Positions 55,650 to 64,000 of a DNA stretch of 64,000 bases are shown here, in pieces. Below the pieces are notes generated by a model. The model did not search any database. It had not been told where the DNA came from and saw only the letters and a list, made by a program, of their open reading frames with translations. The DNA is from Chengkuizengella sediminis (GTDB lineage: Bacteria; Bacillota; Bacilli; Paenibacillales; KCTC-33759). Within the stretch, counting starts at the first letter, position 1. Every line of letters begins with the position of its first letter. Both the position numbers and the translations under genes were made by a program. The stretch is from assembly GCF_010078385.1 (NCBI RefSeq), contig NZ_SIJC01000003.1, positions 430,523 to 494,522 of the forward strand, given 5' to 3'.

Positions 55650-57752
55650 TTACCAACCTACATTAATAAATAACGCATCAGGATCATGATGCTCTAATAA
55701 AGTACTATAATTTCTAACATCGTCATAAGCAAATCCATAAGCTAATCCATCAATGCTATAGTCATGCCAGAATTTTGCGTAGAAGTTAGCAGTATCATTT
55801 TGATAAAAGAAATTAGAATTCCCCCAATTTGCAGGATCGTACATAATACCTCTATTTAATGCTGCGCATACTTGAGCTTCTACTACTTTTTCATCCGAAC
55901 TTCCTGTATCCATAGGACCTGAGCACTCGAATACTTCAAGTGTTGTTGGTTTATTTCTAATGAATAAATCATGTGGTCCGCCGTTTTTAGAAAAGACAAA
56001 ATCATTGCCAACTACATGACCACTGAATGTACCAGCTTCAGCTGTAAATATTAATTCGTTTGTTCTATAGAAATCCCACACTTCATTTACGTAGTTATCA
56101 AAATAATTTCCGTAAATTCCATCAGGCTTAAACTCACCTTTACCTGGAGCAACAATTCTGTATGGCTCTTCAACTAAAGTTTGAAATTCTGCTGGCATTT
56201 CATTATTAAATGCAGTAAATAATTGATCACGAGTATAGGTCTCACCAACAATTCTGTCATAACCATCAGATGCAACTAATCTAGTTGTGATTGGAAAACT
56301 GAATTGGTCAACTCTTGTTGAGTTTCCATGATATCCCCATTGGTCAATGGTAAATTCAATCCACTCAAAATAAATGTCTTGGTTCGGATCTGTTGGATTA
56401 TTTAAATCTGGTCCAGCGAATCCTACTCTACCATCAGCAGCTATATTTAGTTTAATGTACATTGGACTTCCCATACTAATAAACATTCTTCCAGAATCGA
56501 TTTCCGGCATAGAAACCCAATCTGTTTCACTCATTTTATTAAAATAATTAGCATAATTCTCACCATTTTTCGTTAAATGACCAGGTGCATCGTTATCACT
56601 AACTGAACTAGCAATTAAATTCCCATTAGCATCAACATAACTAAGCTGTCCTGTTGCTTTGTTATACCCATAAATTGCCCAATAAATTTCATCATCTGAA
56701 TACTGACCGTTTGTTCCATTTTGCAATTGGAAAGTCATCACCCCGTTACCTGTAGGGAAATCAGGGACATCACCAGGATCTGTCGGATCCGTTGGGTCTG
56801 GATCAACTGGATCTGTTGGGTCCGTTGGATCTGTTGGGTCCGTTGGGTCCGTTGGGTCTGTTGGTGAAATACCAGTTGATTTTAGAATCATTTCATCAAT
56901 ACGAACGATCTTTGCAGTCCCCACACCTTCAAAACGAATAAATTTAGCGTTTACAAGATTTGCATTAAAATCTGCTAATGGGACTTGTATTGTACTATAG
57001 TTTGTTGTCAGATTCCCATAATTAGATAAAGATAGCGAATGATTAGAATCATCATTTAAGACTAAATTAATATATTCCTCTTCTCCACCTGATCCACCTT
57101 TTAATACTAACTCTAAAGTATCATAAGCAGAAATATCTCTATTAACGAATTGATCAAAAGATTCAGGAGAACTGCCTCCATTAAAGAAGAAATACAGATT
57201 TGTATTCCCTTCTAGATTGTAAGTACCACCGTTTCTTACAATTGCTTGACCTAAGTCATTTTGATTCCCGTTCCATTGTATCCATTCATTGAAATCATCC
57301 ACTACAAGTGGTGGAGCATCCGGATTGGGTTCGGGGTTAGGTGTCGGTTCTGGTTCCGGAGTTGGTTCTGGTGTTGGTTCTGGTGTCGGTTCTGGCTCAA
57401 CTACTTCACCATGTGTCCCAGTAAATAAAGATGTATCGTAAGCAGGTATTCCATTATTGTAAGTAAAAGAAAAACTTACAACATCTCCTGCTTGTAAATT
57501 GTTCAAGTTATGTGTAAAAGTACTCCCATTTTGATTCATTCTAACATTTTGTTGTCCACCTGAATTTACTTTGTAATGAACATCAACCCAGCTTGTATTC
57601 ACATTAGATGTAAAAGAGATTTGTGATGAACTTGCACTTAATGTTTTTAATTCAGCTATATAATCATCTGCAGCAGACACGACATTGCCAGAAACTAATG
57701 ATGACAATACTAACGACAACATCATTGTTATCGTTACCATTTTCTTTAACAT
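55650..57752 (-). CDS. Secreted GH64 beta-1,3-glucanase with carbohydrate-binding modules
   Basis: A 700-residue exported enzyme. Signal peptide at 1-28; a CBM56-like beta domain at about 29-115; a P-E-P-T linker; a second carbohydrate-binding-like domain (about 150-300); a D-P-T linker; and a GH64 catalytic domain (about 335-700). GH64 features include FEWIEFTIDQWGYHGNSTRVDQFSFPI with acidic residues, W-G-N-S-N-F-F-Y-Q-N-D-T-A-N and H-D-Y-S-I-D-G-L-A-Y-G-F-A-Y-D. GH64 enzymes cut beta-1,3-glucan, often to pentaose. It could attack fungal or algal glucan. It has a 750-bp upstream region with a cre-like site. Confidence 0.88.
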   Translation of the reverse strand: MLKKMVTITMMLSLVLSSLVSGNVVSAADDYIAELKTLSASSSQISFTSNVNTSWVDVHYKVNSGGQQNVRMNQNGSTFTHNLNNLQAGDVVSFSFTYNNGIPAYDTSLFTGTHGEVVEPEPTPEPTPEPTPEPEPTPNPEPNPDAPPLVVDDFNEWIQWNGNQNDLGQAIVRNGGTYNLEGNTNLYFFFNGGSSPESFDQFVNRDISAYDTLELVLKGGSGGEEEYINLVLNDDSNHSLSLSNYGNLTTNYSTIQVPLADFNANLVNAKFIRFEGVGTAKIVRIDEMILKSTGISPTDPTDPTDPTDPTDPTDPVDPDPTDPTDPGDVPDFPTGNGVMTFQLQNGTNGQYSDDEIYWAIYGYNKATGQLSYVDANGNLIASSVSDNDAPGHLTKNGENYANYFNKMSETDWVSMPEIDSGRMFISMGSPMYIKLNIAADGRVGFAGPDLNNPTDPNQDIYFEWIEFTIDQWGYHGNSTRVDQFSFPITTRLVASDGYDRIVGETYTRDQLFTAFNNEMPAEFQTLVEEPYRIVAPGKGEFKPDGIYGNYFDNYVNEVWDFYRTNELIFTAEAGTFSGHVVGNDFVFSKNGGPHDLFIRNKPTTLEVFECSGPMDTGSSDEKVVEAQVCAALNRGIMYDPANWGNSNFFYQNDTANFYAKFWHDYSIDGLAYGFAYDDVRNYSTLLEHHDPDALFINVGW

Positions 57753-58499
57753 ATTTTCTCCTCCAAGTCATTCTTTAATAATGTTTAACATAATAAAAAT
57801 GATTTTTTTATTATTTTTTAAAGGATTTTTTTTATTTTTGTTGAATTAATAAATTACAGATAATAATTTCAAAGCATATTTGTAAAGTGATTAATTATTG
57901 CAAAAACATAAAAATTTCCAATTCATACATAAAATTATAATTATTAAACAGGTACTATACATTATCTTCATAACTTCATAAACTAGCATTAAATCATTTA
58001 TCTGTTATGAGGAATAATCATACAGGTAACATTGCAGTATTACATAAAAGCATAGAACAATACAAATTAAATGCTAACAAAAGCTAGGCTTTATAAACAT
58101 AAAGATCATTTGTTGTGACTTCATTCACACTATGTATTGTTCAAACATGAATTTAAGTAAAACTAGCATTATAATTAAAAAATTAAAAATTAAATAACAT
58201 ATTTTTTTTAAAAGGAAAATCAAATTCTTTTAAATTGAAACATTTTTGAAAACGTTTTCTTTATTGGATTGTAACTAAAATTTCTCTTTAACTGTGAACA
58301 ACGACTAAAAATTCCTCTTTTCCCCCTTTCTTTTTTCTTAGTCTCCCTTCTTCCCAACCATTTTCATTCATTCATTGAAATTTTGAATGTGTATATATAA
58401 CCATAACATATGCAGTATATGAATTCTATAGTAAAAAGGATACAGAAATATGTAGATTTTGATGTGCATAGCTAGTCAAAAAGATATAGAATTTGACCT
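57753..58499. other. 750-bp AT-rich region upstream of the glucanase gene
   Basis: No gene with a ribosome site found. It contains the cre-like palindrome at 58247-58260 and must hold the glucanase promoter. Its length suggests long-range control or a lost gene. Confidence 0.5.
58247..58260. promoter_or_regulatory. cre-like palindrome in the glucanase upstream region
   Basis: TGAAAACGTTTTCT contains the perfect palindrome GAAAACGTTTTC and matches the CcpA operator at all core positions. It lies about 500 nt from the glucanase start, far for direct repression. Confidence 0.4.
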
Positions 58500-58826
58500 C
58501 TAATCATCTTCTACTTCTATTAAAAATACTTTTTCCTTAAAACCACCTCTTTTTTTTACCTTCTCCTCTCTTATGTTCTCAAGTTCATCTCTTGAAACCC
58601 CGTGTCCATGTGCTAATGTATGTATAATCTCCAGCATATCGGCTAACTCATGTAATGCATCTTCATCATTGCTTGCTTCAAGATATTCATCTAACTCTTC
58701 TTTCAATTTTAATCGAAGCTCTGTTACGTACTCATCCTCAGTTAAAATCCTTGTTTTATATCTCTTCCCAGTATGGTTAATTATTTTAGGTATTTGATCT
58801 CTAACTAACTTGTTATATGTTGGCAT
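58500..58826 (-). CDS. MazG-like nucleotide pyrophosphohydrolase
   Basis: A 108-residue all-alpha NTP pyrophosphohydrolase. The metal-binding pattern is E-E-L-D-E-Y-L-E-A followed by E-L-A-D-M-L-E, the usual E-x-x-E and E-x-x-D arrangement; it starts with Y-N-K-L-V-R-D-Q-I-P, seen in the phosphoribosyl-ATP-type branch. Such proteins clean up non-canonical nucleotides. It is transcribed alone, divergent from glnS by 210 nt. Confidence 0.85.
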   Translation of the reverse strand: MPTYNKLVRDQIPKIINHTGKRYKTRILTEDEYVTELRLKLKEELDEYLEASNDEDALHELADMLEIIHTLAHGHGVSRDELENIREEKVKKRGGFKEKVFLIEVEDD

Positions 58827-59036
58827 TTCAATCTCCTTGTTGATATTAGTCTTTGATATTTTGATTTTACCAAATGAAATAAGGTCATTGATAGTAGTTC
58901 ATGATAAAATATATTAAGGTGCATTTTCATTTAACCTATAATACATAACAAGAAGGTTGGAAAAAACTTTATATATATGTTATAAATAAGATTAAATTTT
59001 ATGTGAACATGATCTTTAAAATAAGGAAGGTTGGAA

Positions 59037-60704
59037 ATGATGGAAAATAACACATCTAATATTATTAGACCCATTATTCAAAAAGATTTAGAAACAGGTA
59101 AACGTGATCATGTGATCACTCGTTTTCCACCTGAACCGAATGGCTACCTACATATTGGACACGCAATGTCGATCATAACTAACTTTGATCTTGCCGATGA
59201 ATTTAATGGGAAAACAAACTTACGCTTTGATGATACCAATCCTTTGAAAGAGGATGTGGAATTCGTTCAATCCATCAAAGAAGATGTACAATGGCTTGGT
59301 TTTGATTGGGATGGGTTATTTTTTGCTTCAGATTATTTTGAAGAAATGTACAATCGAGCGATATTATTAATTAAAAAAGGGTTAGCTTATGTCGATGATC
59401 TTTCCGCTGATGAGATTCGTGCTTATCGTGGCACTTTAACTGAACCAGGTAAAAACAGTCCTTATCGTGATCGAACTATAGAAGAGAATCTTGATTTGTT
59501 TGATCGCATGCGTAAAGGTGAATTTGAAAATGGACAAAAAGTTTTACGAGCTAAAATTGATATGAGTTCATCTAATATTAATATGAGAGATCCTGTCTTA
59601 TATCGAATTGCACATACAACACACCATAATACTGGAGATAAGTGGTGTATTTATCCAATGTATGCCTTTGCTCATCCGATAGAGGATGCCATAGAAGATG
59701 TGACACATTCTATCTGTACACTTGAGTTTGAAGATCAAAGACCTCTATATAATTGGATTATTGAACAAACGGAAATGGAAAGCAAACCTCAACAAATTGA
59801 ATTTGGTCGTTTAAACGTAACAAATACGGTCATGAGTAAACGAAAATTAAAGCAGTTAGTAGATGAAAAGTTTGTCGATGGATGGGATGATCCTCGTATG
59901 CCAACCATTTCTGCTCTTAGAAGAAGAGGTTTTACTGCAGAAGCCATTCGTACCTTTATTCGTGAATTAGGTGTAACTAGAGGAGATGGGGCTGTTGATT
60001 CTCGAATGCTTGACCATTATGTTAGAGAAGATTTAAAACTAAAATCACCCCGTACGATGGGGGTTCTACGTCCTTTAAAAGTAGTGATAACCAATTATCC
60101 AGAAGGAAAAGTTGAGATGTTAGATGCGGAAATCAACCCTGAAAATCCTGAGATGGGGATAAGACAAATTCCTTTTTCAAGAGAAATTTATATTGAACAA
60201 GAAGATTTCATGGAGAATCCACCTAAAAAATATTTCCGCCTATTTCCCGGAAATGAAGTTCGATTGAAACATGCGTACTTCATTAAATGTGAAGATGTGA
60301 TAAAAGATGAAAATGGAGAAGTCATTGAAATCCATTGTACCTATGATCCTGAAACAAAAAGTGGTTCAGGATTTACAGGACGCAAAGTAAAAGGAACACT
60401 ACATTGGGTAGATGTTAATCATGCGATTCCAGCAGAATTCCGCTTATATGAACCATTGATATTAGATGAAGAGGAACAGCAAGTGGAAGAAAATGCTGAA
60501 GCAAAAACATTCTTAGATCATGTGAATCCGAATTCTTTACAAATTTTAAATGGTTTCATTGAGCCCAATATGAAGGATGTTAAACCACAGGATAAATTCC
60601 AATTCTTTAGACACGGTTATTTTAATGTAGATCCAAAACACACAACAAAAGATCACTTTGTGTTTAATATGATCGTATCCTTGAAAAGCTCATTTAGGAT
60701 GTAA
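59037..60704 (+). CDS. glnS: Glutaminyl-tRNA synthetase
   Basis: Charges tRNA-Gln directly with glutamine. The 555-residue class I synthetase has the HIGH signature in [16 protein letters not shown] (~32) and the KMSKS-like V-M-S-K-R-K-L (~270). The D-D-P-R-M-P-T and [10 protein letters not shown] stretch and the C-terminal beta-barrels match GlnRS, not GluRS. I choose ATG 59037, 7 nt after AAGGAAGG, over a TTG 6 nt earlier. Most Bacillales lack glnS and make Gln-tRNA via GatCAB, so it may be an acquired gene. A hairpin terminator follows. No T-box leader is visible. Confidence 0.93.
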   Translation: MMENNTSNIIRPIIQKDLETGKRDHVITRFPPEPNGYLHIGHAMSIITNFDLADEFNGKTNLRFDDTNPLKEDVEFVQSIKEDVQWLGFDWDGLFFASDYFEEMYNRAILLIKKGLAYVDDLSADEIRAYRGTLTEPGKNSPYRDRTIEENLDLFDRMRKGEFENGQKVLRAKIDMSSSNINMRDPVLYRIAHTTHHNTGDKWCIYPMYAFAHPIEDAIEDVTHSICTLEFEDQRPLYNWIIEQTEMESKPQQIEFGRLNVTNTVMSKRKLKQLVDEKFVDGWDDPRMPTISALRRRGFTAEAIRTFIRELGVTRGDGAVDSRMLDHYVREDLKLKSPRTMGVLRPLKVVITNYPEGKVEMLDAEINPENPEMGIRQIPFSREIYIEQEDFMENPPKKYFRLFPGNEVRLKHAYFIKCEDVIKDENGEVIEIHCTYDPETKSGSGFTGRKVKGTLHWVDVNHAIPAEFRLYEPLILDEEEQQVEENAEAKTFLDHVNPNSLQILNGFIEPNMKDVKPQDKFQFFRHGYFNVDPKHTTKDHFVFNMIVSLKSSFRM

Positions 60705-60746
60705 TTTAGGACAAAAACTCCTTCATCGATTGCCTTCGACCGAAAG

Positions 60747-60789
60747 AATAACCTCTAAAACCACTTTACTTGTGATTTTAGAGGTTATT
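60747..60789 (+). terminator. Terminator of glnS
   Basis: AATAACCTCTAAAA and TTTTAGAGGTTATT are perfect 14-nt arms with a 15-nt loop, 42 nt after the stop. Confidence 0.8.
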
Positions 60790-60827
60790 TGGTAAGTGTT
60801 AATTCAAAAAACAGATGCAGAAAAATA

Positions 60828-60850
60828 GAGCTGCACTCACGGCACAACTC
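60828..60850 (-). terminator. Terminator of the BlaR-like gene
   Basis: On the minus strand GAGTTGTGC and GCAGCTC-type arms pair with G-T wobbles, and five A at 60821-60825 give the U-tail. A near-identical element ends the second repeat gene (63210-63232). Confidence 0.65.
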
Positions 60851-60882
60851 CACCATTCTTTTCAATATAAGTGGGCGTTTAC

Positions 60883-62679
60883 TTAATTTCCTTCTTCCAT
60901 TAGATAGATAGTATCCAATTCTTCTAATATTTCTTCAATTGTTTTACCTTTTGTTTCTATCCCTGCTTCTTTTGCTTCTTCCATTAGATAGATAGTATCC
61001 AATTCTTCTAATATTTCTTCAAATGTTTTACCTTCTGTTTCTATCCCTGCTTCTTTTGCTTCTTCCATTAGATAGATAGTATCCAATTCTTCTAATATTT
61101 CTTCAAATGTTTTACCTTCTGTTTCTATTCCTGCTTCTTTTGCTTCTTCCATTAGATAGATAGTATCCAATTCTTCCAGGGTTTCTTCAAATGTTTTACC
61201 TTCTGTTTCTATTCCTACTTTTTTTGCTTCTTCCATTAGATAGATAGTATCCAATTCTTCTAGTATTTCTTCAACCGTTTTACCTTCTGTTTCTAAGCCT
61301 AATACTTCCGCTTCTTCTAAAATTAGTTCAGGATCAGGAATTTCAAATGGTGGGATATCTATATTGATCCAAAAATCATCCAACACGATCACTTTTTCTG
61401 TTGTAAATTGCCCTGGAAATAATGATGTCATATCACTATATAACACTTTTACTTTTTGACCTACTTGCAAATCATCTAATTGCAACTCATTAGGAATAGA
61501 AAACCAAGTTATATCGGAATCTGATTGTACATATTCCTGAGAATCCCCTTCAACTACAAACATTCCATTTTTATCTTTATCAATAATATAGCCTATATAC
61601 TCTACTGTACTCTCAGTATTTGTACTCCCTAAAGCACTCGTTAATCCAACTAATCCAATTCCTACCGCTAACACAATAGACGTAACAGATTTTTTTAATG
61701 ACGTTTTTTTATACATTTTAATTTTCCATATTCTTCTTTTTATCATATTTTTGTTTTTTGCCATTCCCATCGATACAGGAATCAAATTAGGTTTTGATAG
61801 TTTTGTTAAAACAGTGATAATTGTTTTCCCATATTCCAAATGCTCGGATTTCTTAAGATGAGATAAAACATAAGCATCACATGCCACTTCACCATCTTCA
61901 CGCATTTTATAAAAAGCATACCAAACCAAAGGGTTAAACCAGTTGATCGCTTGAACGAATAAAGCAATCCAGGTAATGAAGATATCTTTCCTTTTTAAGT
62001 GGGTAAGCTCATGTAAAAGCACATATCTTTTCTCTTCATCTGATAATTGATGTATTATTTCTTTTGGTAGTAATAGTTTGGGACGAATCAATCCTGTAAT
62101 TGAAGGTGTGTTTATTGCATCATCATAAATCATGATAATCTTATTTCTCAACTTCATTTCAATTTTGCAATTTCCTAAAAGTTTAATGAATTTAACATCT
62201 TCGCATCTTGATTGTTTTCTAAGTTTCCAATGAAAACGGGTATTTACAATCAGAAACGTTATTAATATTGTAAGTGTACCTGTAATCCAAATGATTCCTA
62301 ATATCTCGTAATTCAACTTAAACGTTTCATTCACTTGATCTGGAGTTAAAGGTGATGGCTTCTGTCCAAGGTTAGCATTATTATCCATATTCGGTATTGT
62401 AAAATCTTTGACTTTATCATTGAAAACATCTGCATTACTTATATGTTGTGTAGAATCAATCTGTTGTAGTGCTTGTGGAAATAAATTGAAAATACTCAAT
62501 GAGCTTTCTGGTGTATACGGAATGATTAGTCTTAATATAACAAGGAACCAAATATAGTAATGCCATTGGGGATTCAGTTTATCTTTAAAAATCAATTTTA
62601 CTAATATGATGATTCCTATGACAACACTACTCATCAATGATAAATTTAAAATGGTTTTAAATAATGATGTTAGGTCCAC
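60883..62679 (-). CDS. BlaR1/MecR1-type M56 peptidase sensor with GKT repeats
   Basis: A 598-residue membrane protein with helices near 10-30, 36-52, 110-130 and 325-345, and the zinc-peptidase motif HELTH at 223-227 of the M56 (BlaR1) family. BlaR1 normally ends in a penicillin-binding sensor; here the outside part instead has a DUF3221-like region (about 355-435: GYIIDKDKNGMFVVEGDSQE; LQVGQKVKVLYSDM) and then five 28-residue repeats of A-K-x-x-G-I-E-T-E-G-K-T type to the end. The start is GTG with GGAGG 7 nt upstream. A BlaI-like repressor gene is directly upstream on the strand. It probably senses an envelope signal other than a beta-lactam. Confidence 0.85.
   Translation of the reverse strand: MDLTSLFKTILNLSLMSSVVIGIIILVKLIFKDKLNPQWHYYIWFLVILRLIIPYTPESSLSIFNLFPQALQQIDSTQHISNADVFNDKVKDFTIPNMDNNANLGQKPSPLTPDQVNETFKLNYEILGIIWITGTLTILITFLIVNTRFHWKLRKQSRCEDVKFIKLLGNCKIEMKLRNKIIMIYDDAINTPSITGLIRPKLLLPKEIIHQLSDEEKRYVLLHELTHLKRKDIFITWIALFVQAINWFNPLVWYAFYKMREDGEVACDAYVLSHLKKSEHLEYGKTIITVLTKLSKPNLIPVSMGMAKNKNMIKRRIWKIKMYKKTSLKKSVTSIVLAVGIGLVGLTSALGSTNTESTVEYIGYIIDKDKNGMFVVEGDSQEYVQSDSDITWFSIPNELQLDDLQVGQKVKVLYSDMTSLFPGQFTTEKVIVLDDFWINIDIPPFEIPDPELILEEAEVLGLETEGKTVEEILEELDTIYLMEEAKKVGIETEGKTFEETLEELDTIYLMEEAKEAGIETEGKTFEEILEELDTIYLMEEAKEAGIETEGKTFEEILEELDTIYLMEEAKEAGIETKGKTIEEILEELDTIYLMEEGN
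60890..61313. repeat. 84-bp tandem repeats in the BlaR-like gene
   Basis: Five in-frame units of 84 bp (28 residues) at the 3' end of the gene, near-identical to each other. The protein repeat is an acidic helix-turn-helix-like unit with G-I-E-T-E-G-K-T. Confidence 0.9.
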
Positions 62680-62714
62680 TAATTCTCCTCCCTTTTATTG
62701 AGGGTGTTCTTACA

Positions 62715-63101
62715 CTAAGAATCCTTTTTTTCTTCAAGAATGAGTTTTAATTCTTCAATCTCATTTTGAGATAGTTTTTCATCTTTGATGAAATTTGCAA
62801 GTAACATTTTAACGGAGCCTGAATATACCTTTTCCAAAAATGATTTTGTTTCTACTCTCTTACACTCGTCCTCAGTAACAAGTGGAAAAAATGAATTTAA
62901 TCGAGATTCTTTTTTTACTCCAATCGCTTCTTTTTTGACTAAACGACTAATGAGAGTATGAATCGTTTTAGGGCTCCAACTCGTTTCTTTTTTTAATGCA
63001 TCAATGATTTCAGATGAAGTTAATGGTGAATTTCTCCATAATACTTTTATTATTTTCCATTCAGCTTCTGATATTTTTGGGAGATCTTTAATTGGAATCA
63101 C
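62715..63101 (-). CDS. BlaI/MecI-family repressor
   Basis: A 128-residue winged-helix protein of the BlaI/MecI/CopY type: ISEAEWKIIKVLWRNSPLTSSEIIDAL and W-S-P-K-T-I-H-T-L-I-S-R-L-V-K-K form the DNA-binding domain; the C-terminal helices dimerise and contain the site where the sensor peptidase would cut. The usual partner is the M56 sensor encoded 35 nt downstream. The first codon is uncertain: GTG 63101 has AAGGAA directly against it, too close for a ribosome site, so an ATT start a few codons later is possible. Confidence 0.85.
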   Translation of the reverse strand: MIPIKDLPKISEAEWKIIKVLWRNSPLTSSEIIDALKKETSWSPKTIHTLISRLVKKEAIGVKKESRLNSFFPLVTEDECKRVETKSFLEKVYSGSVKMLLANFIKDEKLSQNEIEELKLILEEKKDS

Positions 63102-63106
63102 TTCCT

Positions 63107-63158
63107 TACAGTTGTAGTCTTTAGATTCATACTACAACCATAGTATTAGTTTTGTCAA
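63107..63158 (-). promoter_or_regulatory. Promoter and operator of the blaI-blaR-like operon
   Basis: On the minus strand TTGACA (63158-63153) and TAGTAT (63134-63129) are 18 nt apart. ATACTA-N6-TAGTAT overlaps this promoter, and TACA-GT-TGTA (63107-63116), the TACAnnTGTA form of BlaI/MecI operators, lies just after it. Confidence 0.65.
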
Positions 63159-63209
63159 GTGAACTCCTAGAAAAAACTTGTCTTTTTTTAAAACAAATTC
63201 AAAATAATA

Positions 63210-63232
63210 GAGCTGCGCACAGGGCACAACTC
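63210..63232 (-). terminator. Terminator of the second repeat gene
   Basis: Matches the element at 60828-60850 (GAGCTGC-x-C near the start and GGCACAACTC at the end), in both cases just past a repeat-bearing gene, with AT-rich left flank. Confidence 0.6.
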
Positions 63233-63348
63233 CAGTTATTCTATTTGGTCAAAATCAATCATATATTTTTTTCATACATAAGTAAGTTTTATATTTAATT
63301 AGCCTATTCACTCTCATTTACCTAGTTGCATACCCTTTCAACTTCTAA

Positions 63349-64000
63349 CTACTCTTCCGTCTCTAACTGTAAATCTTCATACATTGTACCTTCTGTTTCT
63401 ATTCCTGCTGCTTTTGCTTCCTCCAATAGATAGATATTTAGCAATTCTTCCAGGATTTCTTCTACCGTTTTTCCTTCTGTTTTAATCCCTGCTGCTTTTG
63501 CTTCTTCCACTAGATACATATTATCCAGTTCTTCTAGGATTTCTTCTACCGTTTTACCTTCTGTTTCTACACCCGCTGCTTTTGCTTCTTCCATCAGATA
63601 CATATTATCCAATTCTTCCAGGATTTTTTCTACCGTTTTTCCTTCTGTTTCTACACCCGCTGCTTTTGCTTCTTCCATTACATACATATTATCCAATTCT
63701 TCCAGGATTTCTTCTACCGTTTTTCCTTCTGTTTTAATCCCTGCTGCTTTTGCTTCTTCCATTACATACATATTATCCAGTTCTTCTAGGATTTCTTCTA
63801 CCGTTTTACCTTCTGTTTCTACACCCGCTGCTTTTGCTTCTTCCATTACATACATATGATCTAATTCTTCCAGGATTTCTTCTACCGTTTTTCCTTCTGT
63901 TTCTACACCCGCTGCTTTTGCTTCTTCCATTACATACATATTATCCAATTCTTCCAGGATTTCTTCTACCGTTTTTCCTTCTGTTTTAATCCCTGCTGCT
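63349..64000 (-). CDS. Partial: second GKT-repeat protein, 5' end beyond the window
   Basis: The frame is open through the window end, so only the C-terminal part (about 217 residues) is visible. It consists of at least seven 28-residue repeats (M-E-E-A-K-A-A-G-V-E-T-E-G-K-T-V-E-E-I type) ending with a short acidic tail. The visible ATG at 63948 is internal. It closely resembles the C-terminus of the BlaR-like sensor downstream, and both end at a matching terminator, so a tandem duplication that included the 3' region is likely. Whether it also carries an M56 domain cannot be seen. Confidence 0.8.
   Translation of the reverse strand, partial: AAGIKTEGKTVEEILEELDNMYVMEEAKAAGVETEGKTVEEILEELDHMYVMEEAKAAGVETEGKTVEEILEELDNMYVMEEAKAAGIKTEGKTVEEILEELDNMYVMEEAKAAGVETEGKTVEKILEELDNMYLMEEAKAAGVETEGKTVEEILEELDNMYLVEEAKAAGIKTEGKTVEEILEELLNIYLLEEAKAAGIETEGTMYEDLQLETEE
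63430..64000. repeat. 84-bp tandem repeats running off the window
   Basis: Units of 84 bp repeat without break to position 64000 (for example the element at 63711 recurs at 63795). Closely related to the repeats at 60890-61313. Confidence 0.9.

Noticed and set aside
58827..59036. T-box leader before glnS
   Set aside because: The gap is about 200 nt of AT-rich sequence with no specifier stem, T-box core sequence or terminator pair visible.
60890..61313. Regular 84-bp repeats that might suggest CRISPR
   Set aside because: The units are contiguous, without spacers, and stay in one coding frame as a 28-residue protein repeat.
63430..64000. Long plus-strand open frames across the repeat region
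   Set aside because: They are leucine/proline-rich mirror frames of the minus-strand repeat gene and have no ribosome sites.

Overview
The window reads as chromosomal DNA of a low-GC Gram-positive bacterium, most likely a Bacillales member near Paenibacillaceae. The grounds are AT-rich sequence, strong AGGAGG ribosome sites with frequent TTG and GTG starts, a HutP-type histidine operon, an S-layer-homology (SLH) protein, BlaI/BlaR-type and ECF sigma regulation, and HTH-TPR (PlcR-like) regulators. I saw no rRNA, tRNA, CRISPR array, intact transposase or prophage. Species-level placement is not possible by eye.

Layout. 0.1-3.8 kb: a stand-alone A-T-reductase peptide synthetase. 4.0-5.2 kb: a secreted matrixin-type protease with a lipoprotein. 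5.6-11.9 kb: histidine utilisation, split into hutUIG and hutPH; UAG triplets lie in front of hutP and a terminator precedes hutH. 12.3-19.4 kb: a cell-surface block with a CAP-domain protein, an ECF sigma/anti-sigma pair, two secreted or anchored proteins related to the anti-sigma ectodomain, and a secreted carboxypeptidase. 19.5-22 kb: an isochorismatase relic, a membrane protein and two paralogous TetR regulators. 22-26 kb: a three-domain SGNH hydrolase with SLH repeats and a degenerate CpsB/YwqE-like protein. 26.1-27.4 kb: gene relics (ilvC and class V aminotransferase pieces on both strands). 27.4-42 kb: a two-component system, ABC-F protein, MFS/SgrR-like divergent pair, VOC protein, two DegV proteins, and a MocR regulator with three EamA transporters.

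42.5-48.6 kb holds an operon-like cluster: two double-SCP2-like proteins, a class III aminotransferase, a split transketolase, a VOC protein and a TetR regulator, with a TetR-type palindrome at its promoter. I could not match it to a described pathway. 49.4-54.3 kb: an HTH-TPR regulator with a 41-residue exported peptide directly downstream (a peptide quorum-sensing cassette), a second divergent HTH-TPR regulator, a KAS III-like enzyme with a changed active site and an SDR. 54.4-60.7 kb: an acyltransferase, a secreted GH64 beta-1,3-glucanase, a MazG-like pyrophosphohydrolase and glutaminyl-tRNA synthetase. 60.8-64 kb: a BlaI/BlaR-like pair whose sensor ends in 28-residue repeats, and the 3' end of a second repeat gene that runs off the window.

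Two themes link distant parts. First, three genes at 13.7-18.0 kb carry the same promoter-like motif, TGTCACA-N14-GGTTTC, upstream of the sigma factor operon and of both ectodomain-type genes, which suggests one autoregulated ECF regulon. Second, a short helical motif of the form A-x-x-x-G-(I/V/L)-x-x-x-G-K-(T/S)-x-x-E-(I/V) occurs in the anti-sigma factor, its two partner proteins, the BlaR-like sensor and the repeat protein at the window end, so two different envelope-sensing systems appear to share an extracellular building block.
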